In this document: positions 1-8,472 of the stretch, one piece after another
Numbering within the stretch: position 1 is the first letter of the stretch
How the letters are laid out: every line of letters begins with the position of its first letter
From: Sphingomonas sp.
GTDB lineage: Bacteria; Pseudomonadota; Alphaproteobacteria; Sphingomonadales; Sphingomonadaceae
NCBI RefSeq assembly: GCF_003248515.1
Contig: NZ_QFOB01000013.1
Span: 47,516-111,515, forward strand
Direction of reading: 5' to 3'
DNA length: 64,000 bases
Translations under genes and position numbers: made by a program
The notes under the pieces: model-generated
What the model saw: the letters and a program-made list of their open reading frames with translations, nothing else
Database searches by the model: none
Told to the model about the DNA's origin: nothing

Positions 1-969
1 AAGGTGTGGGAGCGGCAGGATGCCGGCATGCTGGATGTGGCCATCCACCCGCGCTTTGCGCGCAACGGCCTCATCTATCTTTCCTATGTGGAGATGGCGC
101 CGGGGCATGTGCTGACCAGAGAGGAGGCGAGGCCGCCTCTGCCGGGCGAGCATCCCGGGAGCCCGCCCTCGATGACGGTGCTGATCCGGGGGCGGATCAA
201 CGCGCGCAACGAATGGGTGACCGACCGCGAGATATTCCGCGCGCCGACCGCTCTATATACGGCCAGCGGATCGCATTACGGCACGCGCTTCCTGTTCGAC
301 GGGAAGGGGCATCTGTTCTTCTCGCTGGGGGACAGGGGCGACATGGCCAATGCCCAGCGGCTGGATACGCCGCTGGGCAAGATCCATCGCGTGAATGAGG
401 ATGGATCCGTGCCGGGGGACAATCCCTTCGTGCATGTGCCGGGCGCGGTGCCTTCGATCTGGAGCTATGGCCATCGCAATCCGGAGGGGCTGGCCTTCGA
501 TCCGGCCACGGGGCTGCTGTGGGAATCCGAGCATGGCCCCGCCGGCGGCGACGAGATCAACATCATCGAAAAGGGCCACAATTACGGCTGGGGGGTCGTC
601 TCGATGGGGATGCAGCCGGGCATCGTGAAGCGCGAGGCGCCGGGCATGGATCAGCCGATCGCCTATTACACGCCGACGATCGCGCCGAGCGGCATCCATT
701 TCTATCGGGGCACGCGCTATCCGGGCTGGACGGGGAATCTGTTCGTCGCGGGGCTGGCCGGGCAGCAACTGCGCAGGCTCGCCGTGCGCGGTCGGGCTGT
801 GATGGAGCAGGAAGAGATCTTCAGCCGCTTCGGCCGGGTCCGCGCGATCGCCACCGGACCGGACGGATTGCTCTATCTTTTGCTTCAGACGGCGACGGGG
901 CCGGGCACCGGCGTCGATCTGACATCCTCAACTCCCGGCAGCCTCGTTCGGCTGGTGCCGCTGCCGTGA
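1..969 (+). CDS. PQQ-dependent aldose sugar dehydrogenase, 5'-truncated by window edge
   Basis: About 322 residues are visible and the reading frame is open at base 1, so the N-terminus lies outside the window. The protein belongs to the soluble glucose/sorbosone dehydrogenase (YliI/Asd-like) beta-propeller family, which oxidises aldose sugars with pyrroloquinoline quinone, usually in the periplasm. Family signatures visible include GMLDVAIHP near the left edge, YGHRNPEGLAFDP at about visible residue 156, and SEHGPAGGDEIN with GHNYGWG shortly after it. The C-terminal part (SGIHFYRG, NLFVAGLAGQQLRRL) also fits. It is transcribed towards the barrel protein gene on the other strand. The electron acceptor and true substrate cannot be told from sequence. 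Confidence 0.88.
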   Translation, partial: KVWERQDAGMLDVAIHPRFARNGLIYLSYVEMAPGHVLTREEARPPLPGEHPGSPPSMTVLIRGRINARNEWVTDREIFRAPTALYTASGSHYGTRFLFDGKGHLFFSLGDRGDMANAQRLDTPLGKIHRVNEDGSVPGDNPFVHVPGAVPSIWSYGHRNPEGLAFDPATGLLWESEHGPAGGDEINIIEKGHNYGWGVVSMGMQPGIVKREAPGMDQPIAYYTPTIAPSGIHFYRGTRYPGWTGNLFVAGLAGQQLRRLAVRGRAVMEQEEIFSRFGRVRAIATGPDGLLYLLLQTATGPGTGVDLTSSTPGSLVRLVPLP

Positions 970-1080
970 GGAAGGCGAAGCTCGACGGGCGAAAAGGCCA
1001 GGAGCGCCGGGGTCGAGCCGAAGCGTCACCGTCGCTCATTCGGCGGAGGGCTGCCCCGGTTGGTGCATTCCGCCGCCACG

Positions 1081-1108
1081 CGTCATGCCGGCGCGAGCCG
1101 GCATGACG
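1081..1108. repeat. Perfect 12-bp-arm palindrome
   Basis: The arm CGTCATGCCGGC at 1081-1092 is followed by a 4-base loop and its exact complement at 1097-1108. It lies between two convergent genes, and its form resembles the short extragenic palindromes scattered in alphaproteobacterial genomes. No T-run follows on either strand, so a terminator role is possible but not shown. Confidence 0.6.
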
Positions 1109-1117
1109 GATGCGGAG

Positions 1118-1141
1118 GGCGACGGCGCAGGCGCCGTCGCC
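1118..1141. terminator. GC-rich hairpin between convergent genes
   Basis: GGCGACGGCGC at 1118-1128 pairs with GCGCCGTCGCC at 1131-1141 around a 2-base centre. It lies 10 bases beyond the end of the barrel protein gene, read on the minus strand, and downstream of the sugar dehydrogenase. It is a candidate bidirectional terminator, although it lacks a clear U-tract. Confidence 0.4.
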
Positions 1142-1151
1142 CGACCATGGC

Positions 1152-1658
1152 TCAGAAGCGGTAGCCGAAGCCCACGATGCCCGCATCGCGGCCACCGAAG
1201 CTGTCCTCATATTCCGTCCGACGATATTCGGCCGAAATGTAGGTGTGCGGCGTCACCGCATATTCCAGGCCGCCGCCATAACGGACGCCCTCGAGGTTGG
1301 TGTGGCCGGCACCGGCCACTTCGACGCGGGTCGTGTCATAGCCGACCTTCGCGAAGGCCAGGATCTGCGGCGTCAGCACATAGCCGGCCCGAGCCGAGAT
1401 CGCGAGATCGCGCGAAGCATGGACGCCACCGAACTTCGTGGTCGAATCCTCGAGCGTCGTTTCGGCGCCCAGCGTGATCTTCGGGGTCACTGCCAGATCA
1501 TAGCCGATCGCGCCGCCATAGGCGAAGCCATCCTGACCATGGGTCTTGTCATAGCCGAGCGTCGCCCCGACGCGTGCACCGGTGAACGGCGCGGCGTCCT
1601 GTGCGAACGCGGGGGCGGCGACTGCGAGCGCCGCTGCGGCGATGAGAATAGTGCGCAT
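1152..1658 (-). CDS. Small outer-membrane beta-barrel protein
   Basis: The 168-residue product starts with a clear signal peptide (MRTILIAAAALAVAAPAFAQ, about residues 1-20). It continues with alternating hydrophobic/aromatic strands and ends in GFGYRF, the terminal phenylalanine expected of a substrate for the outer-membrane assembly machinery. Repeated strand-and-turn segments (GARVGATLGYDK, YGGAIGYDLAV, ARAGYVLTP, YISAEYRR) suggest an eight-stranded porin-like or opacity-type barrel. Family proteins of this size are surface-exposed structural or adhesive barrels; no transported substrate can be named. A purine-rich stretch lies just upstream of the ATG. It is transcribed alone, and its upstream region carries the long-spaced inverted repeat described at 1737-1891. 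Confidence 0.75.
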   Translation of the reverse strand: MRTILIAAAALAVAAPAFAQDAAPFTGARVGATLGYDKTHGQDGFAYGGAIGYDLAVTPKITLGAETTLEDSTTKFGGVHASRDLAISARAGYVLTPQILAFAKVGYDTTRVEVAGAGHTNLEGVRYGGGLEYAVTPHTYISAEYRRTEYEDSFGGRDAGIVGFGYRF

Positions 1659-2107
1659 TTTTCACTCCTTCAGCCGCGTTTCGGTGGATTTGAATGCATT
1701 ACCGGAACGCGGGGCGGCGCCATTGCGCGCCGCAATATGAATGTCACATAAACGTCATCAGGCGTGTTGCTGCGGCGCAACGTTCCCAAGAGTTTGCTTG
1801 TCAAGAGGTTGAAACGAGGGGGGGGCTGCCCTAGTCTCGTTTCGTCGCGCGAATTCATCCAGAAGCGCATCGATATTTATGTGACGTTCATTTGCGCCGA
1901 CGTGCCTGTCGTCGCGATATGCCCAAAACTGAATTTTTGTTCATCGATCGATTTGGTGGTGATCTGACAAGCTCGCTGCGAGGTGCATGGCGAATTCTGT
2001 GATTCGTTAGGAGGCAAACGACTCGCATTTTCGGCCGATCCGGCCGGGAAGAGCGTGGCGCGTGTCGCGGGTGGACAGGCGATCGGGCGCACGGCTATCG
2101 GCGCGCA
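1659..2107. other. Intergenic region of about 450 bases upstream of the barrel gene
   Basis: I see no convincing gene here. Short open frames on both strands encode the same YVTFI-type string only because they run through the inverted repeat at 1737-1752 and 1876-1891. The stretch 1900-1970 is AT-richer than its surroundings and is a plausible promoter zone. The region lies between the barrel gene, read leftward, and a small gene read rightward. Confidence 0.6.
1737..1891. promoter_or_regulatory. Pair of inverted 16-bp elements, candidate operator
   Basis: The element TTTATGTGACGTTCAT occurs at 1876-1891 on the plus strand. A copy differing in one base (TTTATGTGACATTCAT) occurs on the minus strand at 1752-1737. 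Similarity extends a few bases into TTGCG on the same side of each copy. The copies are about 124 bases apart and lie upstream of the barrel gene. Two oppositely oriented copies of an AT-rich 16-mer in GC-rich DNA are more likely paired regulator sites than chance. The regulator is unknown. Confidence 0.5.
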
Positions 2108-2308
2108 ATGCCTGTTATTGCCACCGTCATGAACTCCACCACCGGCCAGCCGATCCAGAAGATCAGCTTCGGCCGGATGCCCAAGCCCTGGATCTCCTTC
2201 ACACTGGAAAGTGGCGAGCTGGTGAAGGCCGATCGCGTGGAAATCGGCAAGCCCGCGCCGGGCAAGGTGGTGGTTCCCGTGTCGGTATGGGTGACGCCCA
2301 AGGGATAA
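2108..2308 (+). CDS. Small conserved-looking protein of unknown function
   Basis: This is a 66-residue frame starting ATG (MPVIATVMNSTTGQP) and ending VSVWVTPKG. I do not recognise a family. Support for coding is the strong bias to G or C in third codon positions through the whole frame and the absence of another coding frame. The composition is soluble and beta-rich with no signal peptide or membrane segment, and the pattern of valines and lysines suggests a small beta-barrel or strand-rich fold. No strong ribosome-binding site is visible before the ATG and no better in-frame start lies upstream of it. It stands alone, about 150 bases before the DUF485 gene. Confidence 0.45.
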   Translation: MPVIATVMNSTTGQPIQKISFGRMPKPWISFTLESGELVKADRVEIGKPAPGKVVVPVSVWVTPKG

Positions 2309-2455
2309 GCCCGTCGCGGTCTCGACGCCTCCGCGGCTCTTTTTCGCGCAATTTCCGGCCATGGGCCTGATGGTCGGCCAAAGAGGCGCGGGCGGTCGGA
2401 ATATGTCGCGTCCGGACCTTATTGCCATCGCCACCGTCTGCGCCGAAGAAGGGGA

Positions 2456-2782
2456 ATGTCTATCCCTTCCGGCACCGACGACGCGCTCGAAGCGCGCATC
2501 TCCAGCGATCCGCGTTATCGTGCGCTCGTGCGGGATCGGCAGCGTTTTTCCTGGCTGCTGACGGCCATCACCGTGCTGGTCTATGGCGGCTTCATCTCGC
2601 TGATCGCCTTCGACAAGCCCCTGATGGCTCGCCCGATCGGCGATGGCGTGACCAGCCTCGCCGTGGTGCTGGGCGCCGCGATGCTGCTGGGCACGATCGC
2701 GATCTGCGCCGTCTATGTGCGTCGTGCGAACAGCAGCTATGATGCGCGGCTGGCGGCGCTGCTGGCGGAGAATGCGGCATGA
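2456..2782 (+). CDS. DUF485 inner-membrane protein, partner of acetate permease
   Basis: This 108-residue protein matches the DUF485 (YjcH) family. It has a soluble N-terminus with DPRYRALVRDRQRFSW followed by two membrane segments at about residues 30-50 and 63-85. YjcH-type proteins are encoded directly before ActP in many proteobacteria and are thought to assist the permease; their exact role is not established. The stop codon overlaps the next start by four bases (ATGA), so translation is probably coupled to actP. A GAAGAAGGGG stretch immediately before the ATG provides the ribosome-binding site. Confidence 0.85.
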   Translation: MSIPSGTDDALEARISSDPRYRALVRDRQRFSWLLTAITVLVYGGFISLIAFDKPLMARPIGDGVTSLAVVLGAAMLLGTIAICAVYVRRANSSYDARLAALLAENAA

Positions 2783-4491
2783 TCCGGCCCGTGATCCGTG
2801 GCGCTGCCCTGCTGGCTCTGGCGGGCTGGGCGACGATGGCGATGGCGGCGGATCTCGCCGTCGACGGCCCGATCGCGCGGCAGCCCACAAACTGGACCGC
2901 GATCACGATGTTCGCGGGCTTCGTGGCGATCACGCTGTGGATCACGGGCATCGCCGCGCGGCGCACGCGCACCGTATCCGATTTCTATACGGGTGGCGGC
3001 ATCACCGGCTTTCAGAACGGGCTCGCCATGGCGGGCGATTATTGTTCGGCCGCCTCGTTCCTCGGCATCACCTCGCAGATCTTCAACGATGGCTATGATG
3101 GCCTGATCTACGCGATCGGCTTCCTCGTCGGCTGGCCGATCGTGCTGTTCCTGATCGCGGAGAAGCTGCGCAACCTCGGCCGCTTCACTTTCGCCGACGT
3201 CGCTTCCTATCGCTTTCTCCAGGCGCCGGTTCGCAGCTTTTCCGCGATGAGCACATTGCTCGTGGTATCCTTCTATCTCATCGCGCAGATGGTGGGGGCG
3301 GGCCAGCTCATCCAGCTCCTGTTCGGGCTGCCCTATCTCTATGCGATCGTCGTCGTTGGCGGCCTGATGATGGTCTATGTGCTGTTCGGCGGCATGCGCG
3401 CGACATCGTGGGTGCAGATCATCAAGGCCGTTATGCTGCTCTGCGGCGCCAGCTTCCTGGTGCTGGGCGTGATGGCGCATGTGGGCTTTTCGTTCGAGGC
3501 GCTTTTCGCGCGCGCCGTGGAGGTGAAGACGAAGCTGGCGCTGGGCCATGGCCTTTCGGCCGAGGAGGCCGCCGCCAAGGGCCGCGCGATCATGGGGCCG
3601 GGCGGCTTCATCAAGGATCCCGTCTCGGCGCTTTCCTTCGGCTTCGCGCTGATGCTGGGCACGGCCGGCCTGCCGCATATCCTGATGCGTTTCTTCACCG
3701 TTCCCGATGCCCGCGAGGCGCGCAAGTCGATCCTGTGGGCGACGGTCTGGATCGGCTATTTCTACGCGCTCACCTTCCTGCTCGGCTTCGGCGCGATCGT
3801 GCTGATCTCGTTCGATCCCGGCTATGTGGATGCCGGCGGCGCGCTGCGCGGCGGCAACAACATGGCGGTGATGCACCTGGCCCACGCCATCGGCGGAAAC
3901 CTGTTCCTCGGCTTCATCTCGGCGGTGGCTTTCGCCACGATCCTCGCGGTGGTGGCGGGGCTCACGCTTTCGGCCGCCTCGGCCATCTCGCACGACATCT
4001 ATGCGAGCGTGATCCGCAAGGGGCATGCGGATCCGGTGAAGGAATTGCGCGTGTCGCGCGTGACGACGATCCTGCTCGGCATCGCCGCGATCATTCTGGG
4101 CATCGTATTCGAAAAGCAGAATGTGGCCTTCATGGTGAGCCTGGCCTTCGCGCTGGCCGCCTCGGGCAACTTTCCCGTGCTGGTGATGTCGCTGCTCTGG
4201 AAGGGATGCACGACGAGAGGCGCGGCATGGGGCGGGGCGATCGGCCTGCTGAGCGCATTCGTGCTGACCGTGCTGTCACCGGTGATCTGGGTCGCGATAT
4301 TCCACTTCGAGAGCGCGATCTTCCCCTACAGTTCGCCGGCCCTCTTTTCGGTCCCGATCGCGTTTTTCTCGATCTGGCTGATATCGGTGCTCGATCGTTC
4401 CCCGCGCGCGGCGGTGGACAAGGCGGGCTATCCGCAGCAGCGGCTCCGGTCCGAAACCGGAATCGGTGTACACAGTCCCAGCGATCACTGA
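2779..4491 (+). CDS. actP: Cation/acetate symporter
   Basis: The 570-residue protein belongs to the sodium:solute symporter family. It has an N-terminal cleavable-looking hydrophobic segment followed by about thirteen predicted membrane helices. Family landmarks include TRTVSDFYTGGG, NGLAMAGDYCSAASFLG, and the central GTAGLPHILMRFFTVPD. Length is close to E. coli ActP (549). ActP imports acetate and related short carboxylates with Na+ or H+, for use as carbon source via acetyl-CoA. It is translationally coupled to the preceding DUF485 gene, the standard yjcH-actP pairing; the acetyl-CoA synthetase often found with them is not in this window. Confidence 0.92.
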   Translation: MIRPVIRGAALLALAGWATMAMAADLAVDGPIARQPTNWTAITMFAGFVAITLWITGIAARRTRTVSDFYTGGGITGFQNGLAMAGDYCSAASFLGITSQIFNDGYDGLIYAIGFLVGWPIVLFLIAEKLRNLGRFTFADVASYRFLQAPVRSFSAMSTLLVVSFYLIAQMVGAGQLIQLLFGLPYLYAIVVVGGLMMVYVLFGGMRATSWVQIIKAVMLLCGASFLVLGVMAHVGFSFEALFARAVEVKTKLALGHGLSAEEAAAKGRAIMGPGGFIKDPVSALSFGFALMLGTAGLPHILMRFFTVPDAREARKSILWATVWIGYFYALTFLLGFGAIVLISFDPGYVDAGGALRGGNNMAVMHLAHAIGGNLFLGFISAVAFATILAVVAGLTLSAASAISHDIYASVIRKGHADPVKELRVSRVTTILLGIAAIILGIVFEKQNVAFMVSLAFALAASGNFPVLVMSLLWKGCTTRGAAWGGAIGLLSAFVLTVLSPVIWVAIFHFESAIFPYSSPALFSVPIAFFSIWLISVLDRSPRAAVDKAGYPQQRLRSETGIGVHSPSDH

Positions 4492-4699
4492 ACACAGAAC
4501 GCTGAGTACTGGGCATTGAGCGTGGGGCGGAAAGGCCGGCGTCGCCCGGGCGCACGGGGAAGCGAAAGCGCGCCTTGTGCCTGCAATGTCGGTTATTTCT
4601 TGATGTAGGCTGCCGACGCGTCCACGCCGGATCCGTCGTGTTGATGCCGCTTTCCCTTCCCGCCTTCCCCTCCATTCGCCCTTTTCGAGCGGATTTCGT

Positions 4700-6217
4700 A
4701 TGTTGAGGCCGCGCCGGCGGGGGCTCGCTTCGGTCAATGCGGAGGTTCGCGACGGGATCGTGCCCGCCGCAGGCGCGCTGGCCAAAACGCGCGACGTGGG
4801 GCCTGCCGGCTCCGGCCAGAATTATCGCATCGTCGCGCTCATCATCGCCAGCGCCCTGTTCATGGAATTCGTGGACGCGACCGTCCTGGCGACCGCATTG
4901 CCGACGATGGCGCGCGATTTCGGCGTGCCGGCGCCGACGATGAGCATCGCGTTGACATCCTATCTTCTGGCGCTGGCGATCTTCATCCCGGCCTCCGGCG
5001 TGCTGGCGGATCGATATGGATCGCGCGTGATATTTCGGGCGGCCATCCTGCTGTTCATGGTCGGCAGCCTTGCCTGCGGGCAGGCGCCCACTCTTGAGAT
5101 CATCGTCGTCGCGCGGTTTGTGCAGGGCATTGGCGGCGCGATGATGATCCCCGTCGGCAGGCTCGTGCTGCTCCGCTCGGTCGCGAAGAAGGATATGGTC
5201 GATGCCATGTCCTGGCTGCTGGTGCCGGCGCTGATCGGGCCGATCCTGGGGCCGCCTCTCGGGGGCTTCATCGTCACCTATCTCGATTGGCGCTGGATCT
5301 TCTACATCAACCTGCCGGTGGGGCTGCTCGGCTTCTGGCTGGTGGGGCGGTTCATCGCCAATTTCCGCGAGGATCATCCGCCGAGCTTCGATGTCAGGGG
5401 CTTTTTCCTGAGCGGCATATCGCTCGGCAGCCTCCTGTTCGGCTTCGAGATGCTGAGCCATCCGGGGGAGGGACGGGCGGCCCTCCTGCTGGTGGCGATC
5501 GGCCTTGTCGCGGGCGCGCGCTATGTGGCGGGGGCGTGGCGGCGCAAGAATGCGATCCTCGATCTGGGGCTGCTGCGGGACGAGACCTTTCGCCTGTCCG
5601 TGATCGCGGGATCGATCATGCGCATCACGCAGGGCGCGCAGCCCTTCCTGCTGCCGCTGATGATGCAGATCGGCTTCGGCTTTTCGGCGGCGCGTAGCGG
5701 ATCGATCACGGTGGCCACCGCGATCGGATCTCTCGCAATGAAGGCGTTCGCGCCGCGCATCCTGCGTCGCTTCGGGTTCCGGCGGGCGCTGATCGTAAAT
5801 GGCGTGCTGGCGGCGGCCGGCTATGCCGTCTGCGGTTTCTTCGGGCCGGCCTGGCCGCTCTGGGGCATTTTCGGCGTTCTGGTTTTCGCGGGCTTCTTCA
5901 TGTCCTTCCAGTTCACCGCCTATAACACGATCGCCTATGACGGCATCGACAAGCGGCAGATGAGCAGCGCCACCGCTTTCTATTCCACGCTCCAGCAACT
6001 GATGCTTTCGCTGGGCATATGCATAGGCGCTCTGGCTCTGCATGGTGCGATGCTGGCCCGTGGCCATGCCGCACCCGCGCCCGCCGATTTTTCCACCGCT
6101 TTCTGGATCGTCACGGGCCTGTCACTCACCGCGACCTTCTGGAACCTTCGTTTCAGCGATGGCGCGGGGCGCGAAATCAGCGGCCACGGCATGCCTTCCG
6201 ACGAGGCCGTCGACTGA
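4700..6217 (+). CDS. MFS multidrug exporter, DHA2 type
   Basis: The protein has 505 residues. After a 40-residue soluble N-terminus come regularly spaced membrane helices. Motif A is near ASGVLADRYGSRVIFR, and the motif-C-like segment LVPALIGPILGPPLGGFI follows, which is characteristic of drug:H+ antiporters of the EmrB/QacA (DHA2) group. The YLDWRWIFYINLPVG segment is also diagnostic of that group. The expected role is proton-driven export of hydrophobic toxic compounds across the inner membrane; the substrate is unknown. No membrane-fusion protein or TetR regulator gene is adjacent, so it is either a single-component pump or relies on a distant partner. The start is the most upstream ATG; a later start is possible because residues 1-40 are not conserved-looking. 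The 208 bases upstream hold no gene. Confidence 0.85.
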   Translation: MLRPRRRGLASVNAEVRDGIVPAAGALAKTRDVGPAGSGQNYRIVALIIASALFMEFVDATVLATALPTMARDFGVPAPTMSIALTSYLLALAIFIPASGVLADRYGSRVIFRAAILLFMVGSLACGQAPTLEIIVVARFVQGIGGAMMIPVGRLVLLRSVAKKDMVDAMSWLLVPALIGPILGPPLGGFIVTYLDWRWIFYINLPVGLLGFWLVGRFIANFREDHPPSFDVRGFFLSGISLGSLLFGFEMLSHPGEGRAALLLVAIGLVAGARYVAGAWRRKNAILDLGLLRDETFRLSVIAGSIMRITQGAQPFLLPLMMQIGFGFSAARSGSITVATAIGSLAMKAFAPRILRRFGFRRALIVNGVLAAAGYAVCGFFGPAWPLWGIFGVLVFAGFFMSFQFTAYNTIAYDGIDKRQMSSATAFYSTLQQLMLSLGICIGALALHGAMLARGHAAPAPADFSTAFWIVTGLSLTATFWNLRFSDGAGREISGHGMPSDEAVD

Positions 6218-6317
6218 CCTGACTCGTCGCGCCTTCGGGCCGCTGCGCGAGGCAACGAAATCCTGTGCGGAAGTCTCGGATCGGCCCCGTCTCTGGATCG
6301 AGGCGGAGACGTTGTTG

Positions 6318-7367
6318 ATGAACATGCGAATGGTGTTGGGGCGGGGATTGGCCTTGGGGGTGCTGGCGCTGGCGCCGCTCCCCGCAATGGCCACGAAGGT
6401 TTCCACGCCGGAAGCGGCCGGCCTCTCGATCCTGACCTACAATGTCGAGGGATTGCCCTGGCCCGTGCGGTTCGGGCGCGCGGCGAAGCTGGCCCGGATA
6501 TCGTCGACGCTGAACGGGCTGCGCGCGCACGGCAGGCAGCCGCACGTGATCGTGCTGCAGGAGGCTTTCTCGCCGGAGGCCAAGGCGATCGCCCGGCAGG
6601 CTGGCTATCGTTATGTGGTGGATGGTCCTTCGAAGACGCTGGCGGGCGCATCCGCGCAGACGGCGGCGGATCGCGCCTTCGCGGCCGGCGCCAGTCTGTG
6701 GCGGGGGGAAACGCAGGGCAAGTGGCTGGACAGCGGCCTGCGCATCGCCTCCGATTATCCGATCGTCGCGGTGCGGCGTATGGCCTATCCGGCCTTCGCC
6801 TGTGCGGGCTTCGATTGCCTGGCCAACAAGGGCGCGCTGGCGGTGATGATCCGGGTGCCGGGCGTCGCCGATCCGGTCTCGCTGGTCGCGACGCACCTGA
6901 ATTCGCGCGTCGCCTCGCATGCTTCCAACGAACGCGCGCTCTATGCCTATCAGCGGCAGATGGATGCGCTGGGCACCTTCGTTCGCGATGTGGTTCCCGC
7001 GCATGATCCCTTCATCCTCGCCGGCGATCTGAATGTCGGGCCGAAGATCGAGCGGCGGGCCTATCTGGCGCGCAGCACCGCCTTGTGGCGCACGGATGCG
7101 CCGCTCAACGTGGCGATGACGGCCTGCCTGCCCGACCCTGCCTGCGCGAAAGGCAACATCGCGGATCTGCGCTTCAGCAACAGGCGGGCGCGGGATTGGC
7201 AATTCTATTCGCCCGGCCCGCGCACCGGCGTGAAGATCGCAGCCATAAATGGGCTGTTCGGGCGCGATCCCAGCGGCGCGATGCTTTCCGATCATGTCGG
7301 CTATGTCGCCTCCTATCTGTTGACCGCGGCGAAGACAGCGGCGCCGATCACCGTCGCGTCGCGGTAA
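6318..7367 (+). CDS. Secreted endonuclease/exonuclease/phosphatase-superfamily phosphodiesterase
   Basis: The 349-residue product starts at the ATG preceded by CGGAG at a 9-base distance. A longer in-frame extension upstream overlaps the exporter gene and is not protein-like. Residues 1-25 form a signal peptide ending APLPAMA. The core motifs of the EEP superfamily are present in order: LTYNVEGLPWP (metal-binding Asn), VIVLQEAF (metal-binding Glu), AGDLNVGP, and SDHVGYVA at the C-terminus (catalytic Asp-His). Members include sphingomyelinase-like lipases, nucleases and inositol phosphatases. The LTYNV-GLPWP pattern is often seen in the sphingomyelinase-like branch, but the substrate cannot be fixed from this. 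The next gene begins eight bases on, so it may be co-transcribed with the glycosyltransferases. Confidence 0.78.
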   Translation: MNMRMVLGRGLALGVLALAPLPAMATKVSTPEAAGLSILTYNVEGLPWPVRFGRAAKLARISSTLNGLRAHGRQPHVIVLQEAFSPEAKAIARQAGYRYVVDGPSKTLAGASAQTAADRAFAAGASLWRGETQGKWLDSGLRIASDYPIVAVRRMAYPAFACAGFDCLANKGALAVMIRVPGVADPVSLVATHLNSRVASHASNERALYAYQRQMDALGTFVRDVVPAHDPFILAGDLNVGPKIERRAYLARSTALWRTDAPLNVAMTACLPDPACAKGNIADLRFSNRRARDWQFYSPGPRTGVKIAAINGLFGRDPSGAMLSDHVGYVASYLLTAAKTAAPITVASR

Positions 7368-7374
7368 CGATCCG

Positions 7375-8472
7375 ATGGCCATCACGTCTGTCGGGATCGT
7401 CCTGCATGATTTCGCGCTGGGCGGCACGGAGCGGATCGCCGTCCGCCTCGGCCGGGCCTGGGCGGAGCAGGGCGTGGACGTGCGCGTCTTCTGCGGGGAG
7501 GATACGGGGCCGCTCAGGAGCTTTCTGGGGAAGAATATTCCGGTGCTGGCGGCCGAGCCGGCCTTGCCGCGCGCGCAACGCGACAGGGGGCGCCTCGCGA
7601 TCGCGGCGGCAGAGGAATTCGCGCGCGATCCCGTGGATGCGGTGTTCGTGCCCGGCAATTATCACTGGCCGGTCGCGCACCGGCTGACGCGGATGGCGCG
7701 GGGGCGCCGCCCGGTCGTCGCGGCGCAAATCAGCGCGGCGGTGTGCAAGCCGCAGCGCGGCCCCGTCCGCCAGCGTGCCTATGACTGGCAGATGCGTCGC
7801 CTGCTGAAGAAAGCGGACGGATTGATCGCGCTTTCCGGCGCGGCGCGCGTGCAGGTGGAGGATATCGTCTCCGGCCCGGCGGTGCGATCCATCCCCTCGC
7901 CGGCGCTGGATGATGTGCTGCCGCCGCCGACGCAGGCCGAAGGACGGATGGTGATGGCCGCCGGCCGGCTTGTTCCCGAAAAGGGCTTCGGCATGCTGAT
8001 CGAGGCCTTCGCACGGACCAGGGATCCCGATGCGATGCTGACGATCGTGGGCGAAGGGCCTGATGAGGGGCGGTTGCGCGCGCTGATCGGCGCGCTGAAT
8101 CTGGAGGATCGCGTGACGCTGGCCGGCTATCAGCCGGATATTCGCCCGTGGCTGGATCGCGCGCGCCTGTTCGTCCTGTCCTCCGATTATGAAGGCTATC
8201 CGGCCGTGATGATCGAGGCGCTGGCCGCCGGCCGACCGGTGATCGCCACCGATTGTACGCCGGCCACCAGCGAATTGCTCACCTCGCCCGATCGCGGGAT
8301 GGTGGTGCCGGTGGGCTTTGCGGCGAGCATGGCGGCGGCAATCGATACGATGCTGGCCCGCCCCGCTCCGGATGCCGCGCAGTTGGCGGTGGCGGTGGAT
8401 CGCCATCGGCTGGGCCATGTGGCGCGGCTGTATCTGGACTTCTTCGCGGAGCTGGCTACGCGCCGGGTGTGA
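7375..8472 (+). CDS. Glycosyltransferase family 4
   Basis: This 365-residue protein has a GT-B fold of the GT4 family. The N-terminal Rossmann half starts LHDFALGGTERIAVRLGRAW. The C-terminal nucleotide-sugar half has AAGRLVPEKGFGMLIEAF and the family signature EGYPAVMIEALAAGRPVIA, whose two glutamates bind the donor sugar. It should retain an alpha-linked sugar donor mechanism and act on the cytoplasmic face of the inner membrane in assembly of a surface polysaccharide. It follows the EEP gene by seven bases and its stop overlaps the next glycosyltransferase (GTGA), indicating an operon. Sugar specificity is not readable. Confidence 0.88.
   Translation: MAITSVGIVLHDFALGGTERIAVRLGRAWAEQGVDVRVFCGEDTGPLRSFLGKNIPVLAAEPALPRAQRDRGRLAIAAAEEFARDPVDAVFVPGNYHWPVAHRLTRMARGRRPVVAAQISAAVCKPQRGPVRQRAYDWQMRRLLKKADGLIALSGAARVQVEDIVSGPAVRSIPSPALDDVLPPPTQAEGRMVMAAGRLVPEKGFGMLIEAFARTRDPDAMLTIVGEGPDEGRLRALIGALNLEDRVTLAGYQPDIRPWLDRARLFVLSSDYEGYPAVMIEALAAGRPVIATDCTPATSELLTSPDRGMVVPVGFAASMAAAIDTMLARPAPDAAQLAVAVDRHRLGHVARLYLDFFAELATRRV

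Noticed and set aside
4130..6067. 645-residue frame antisense to actP and the exporter
   Set aside because: It covers parts of two real genes on the other strand and has the repetitive Arg/Glu/His composition of a shadow frame.
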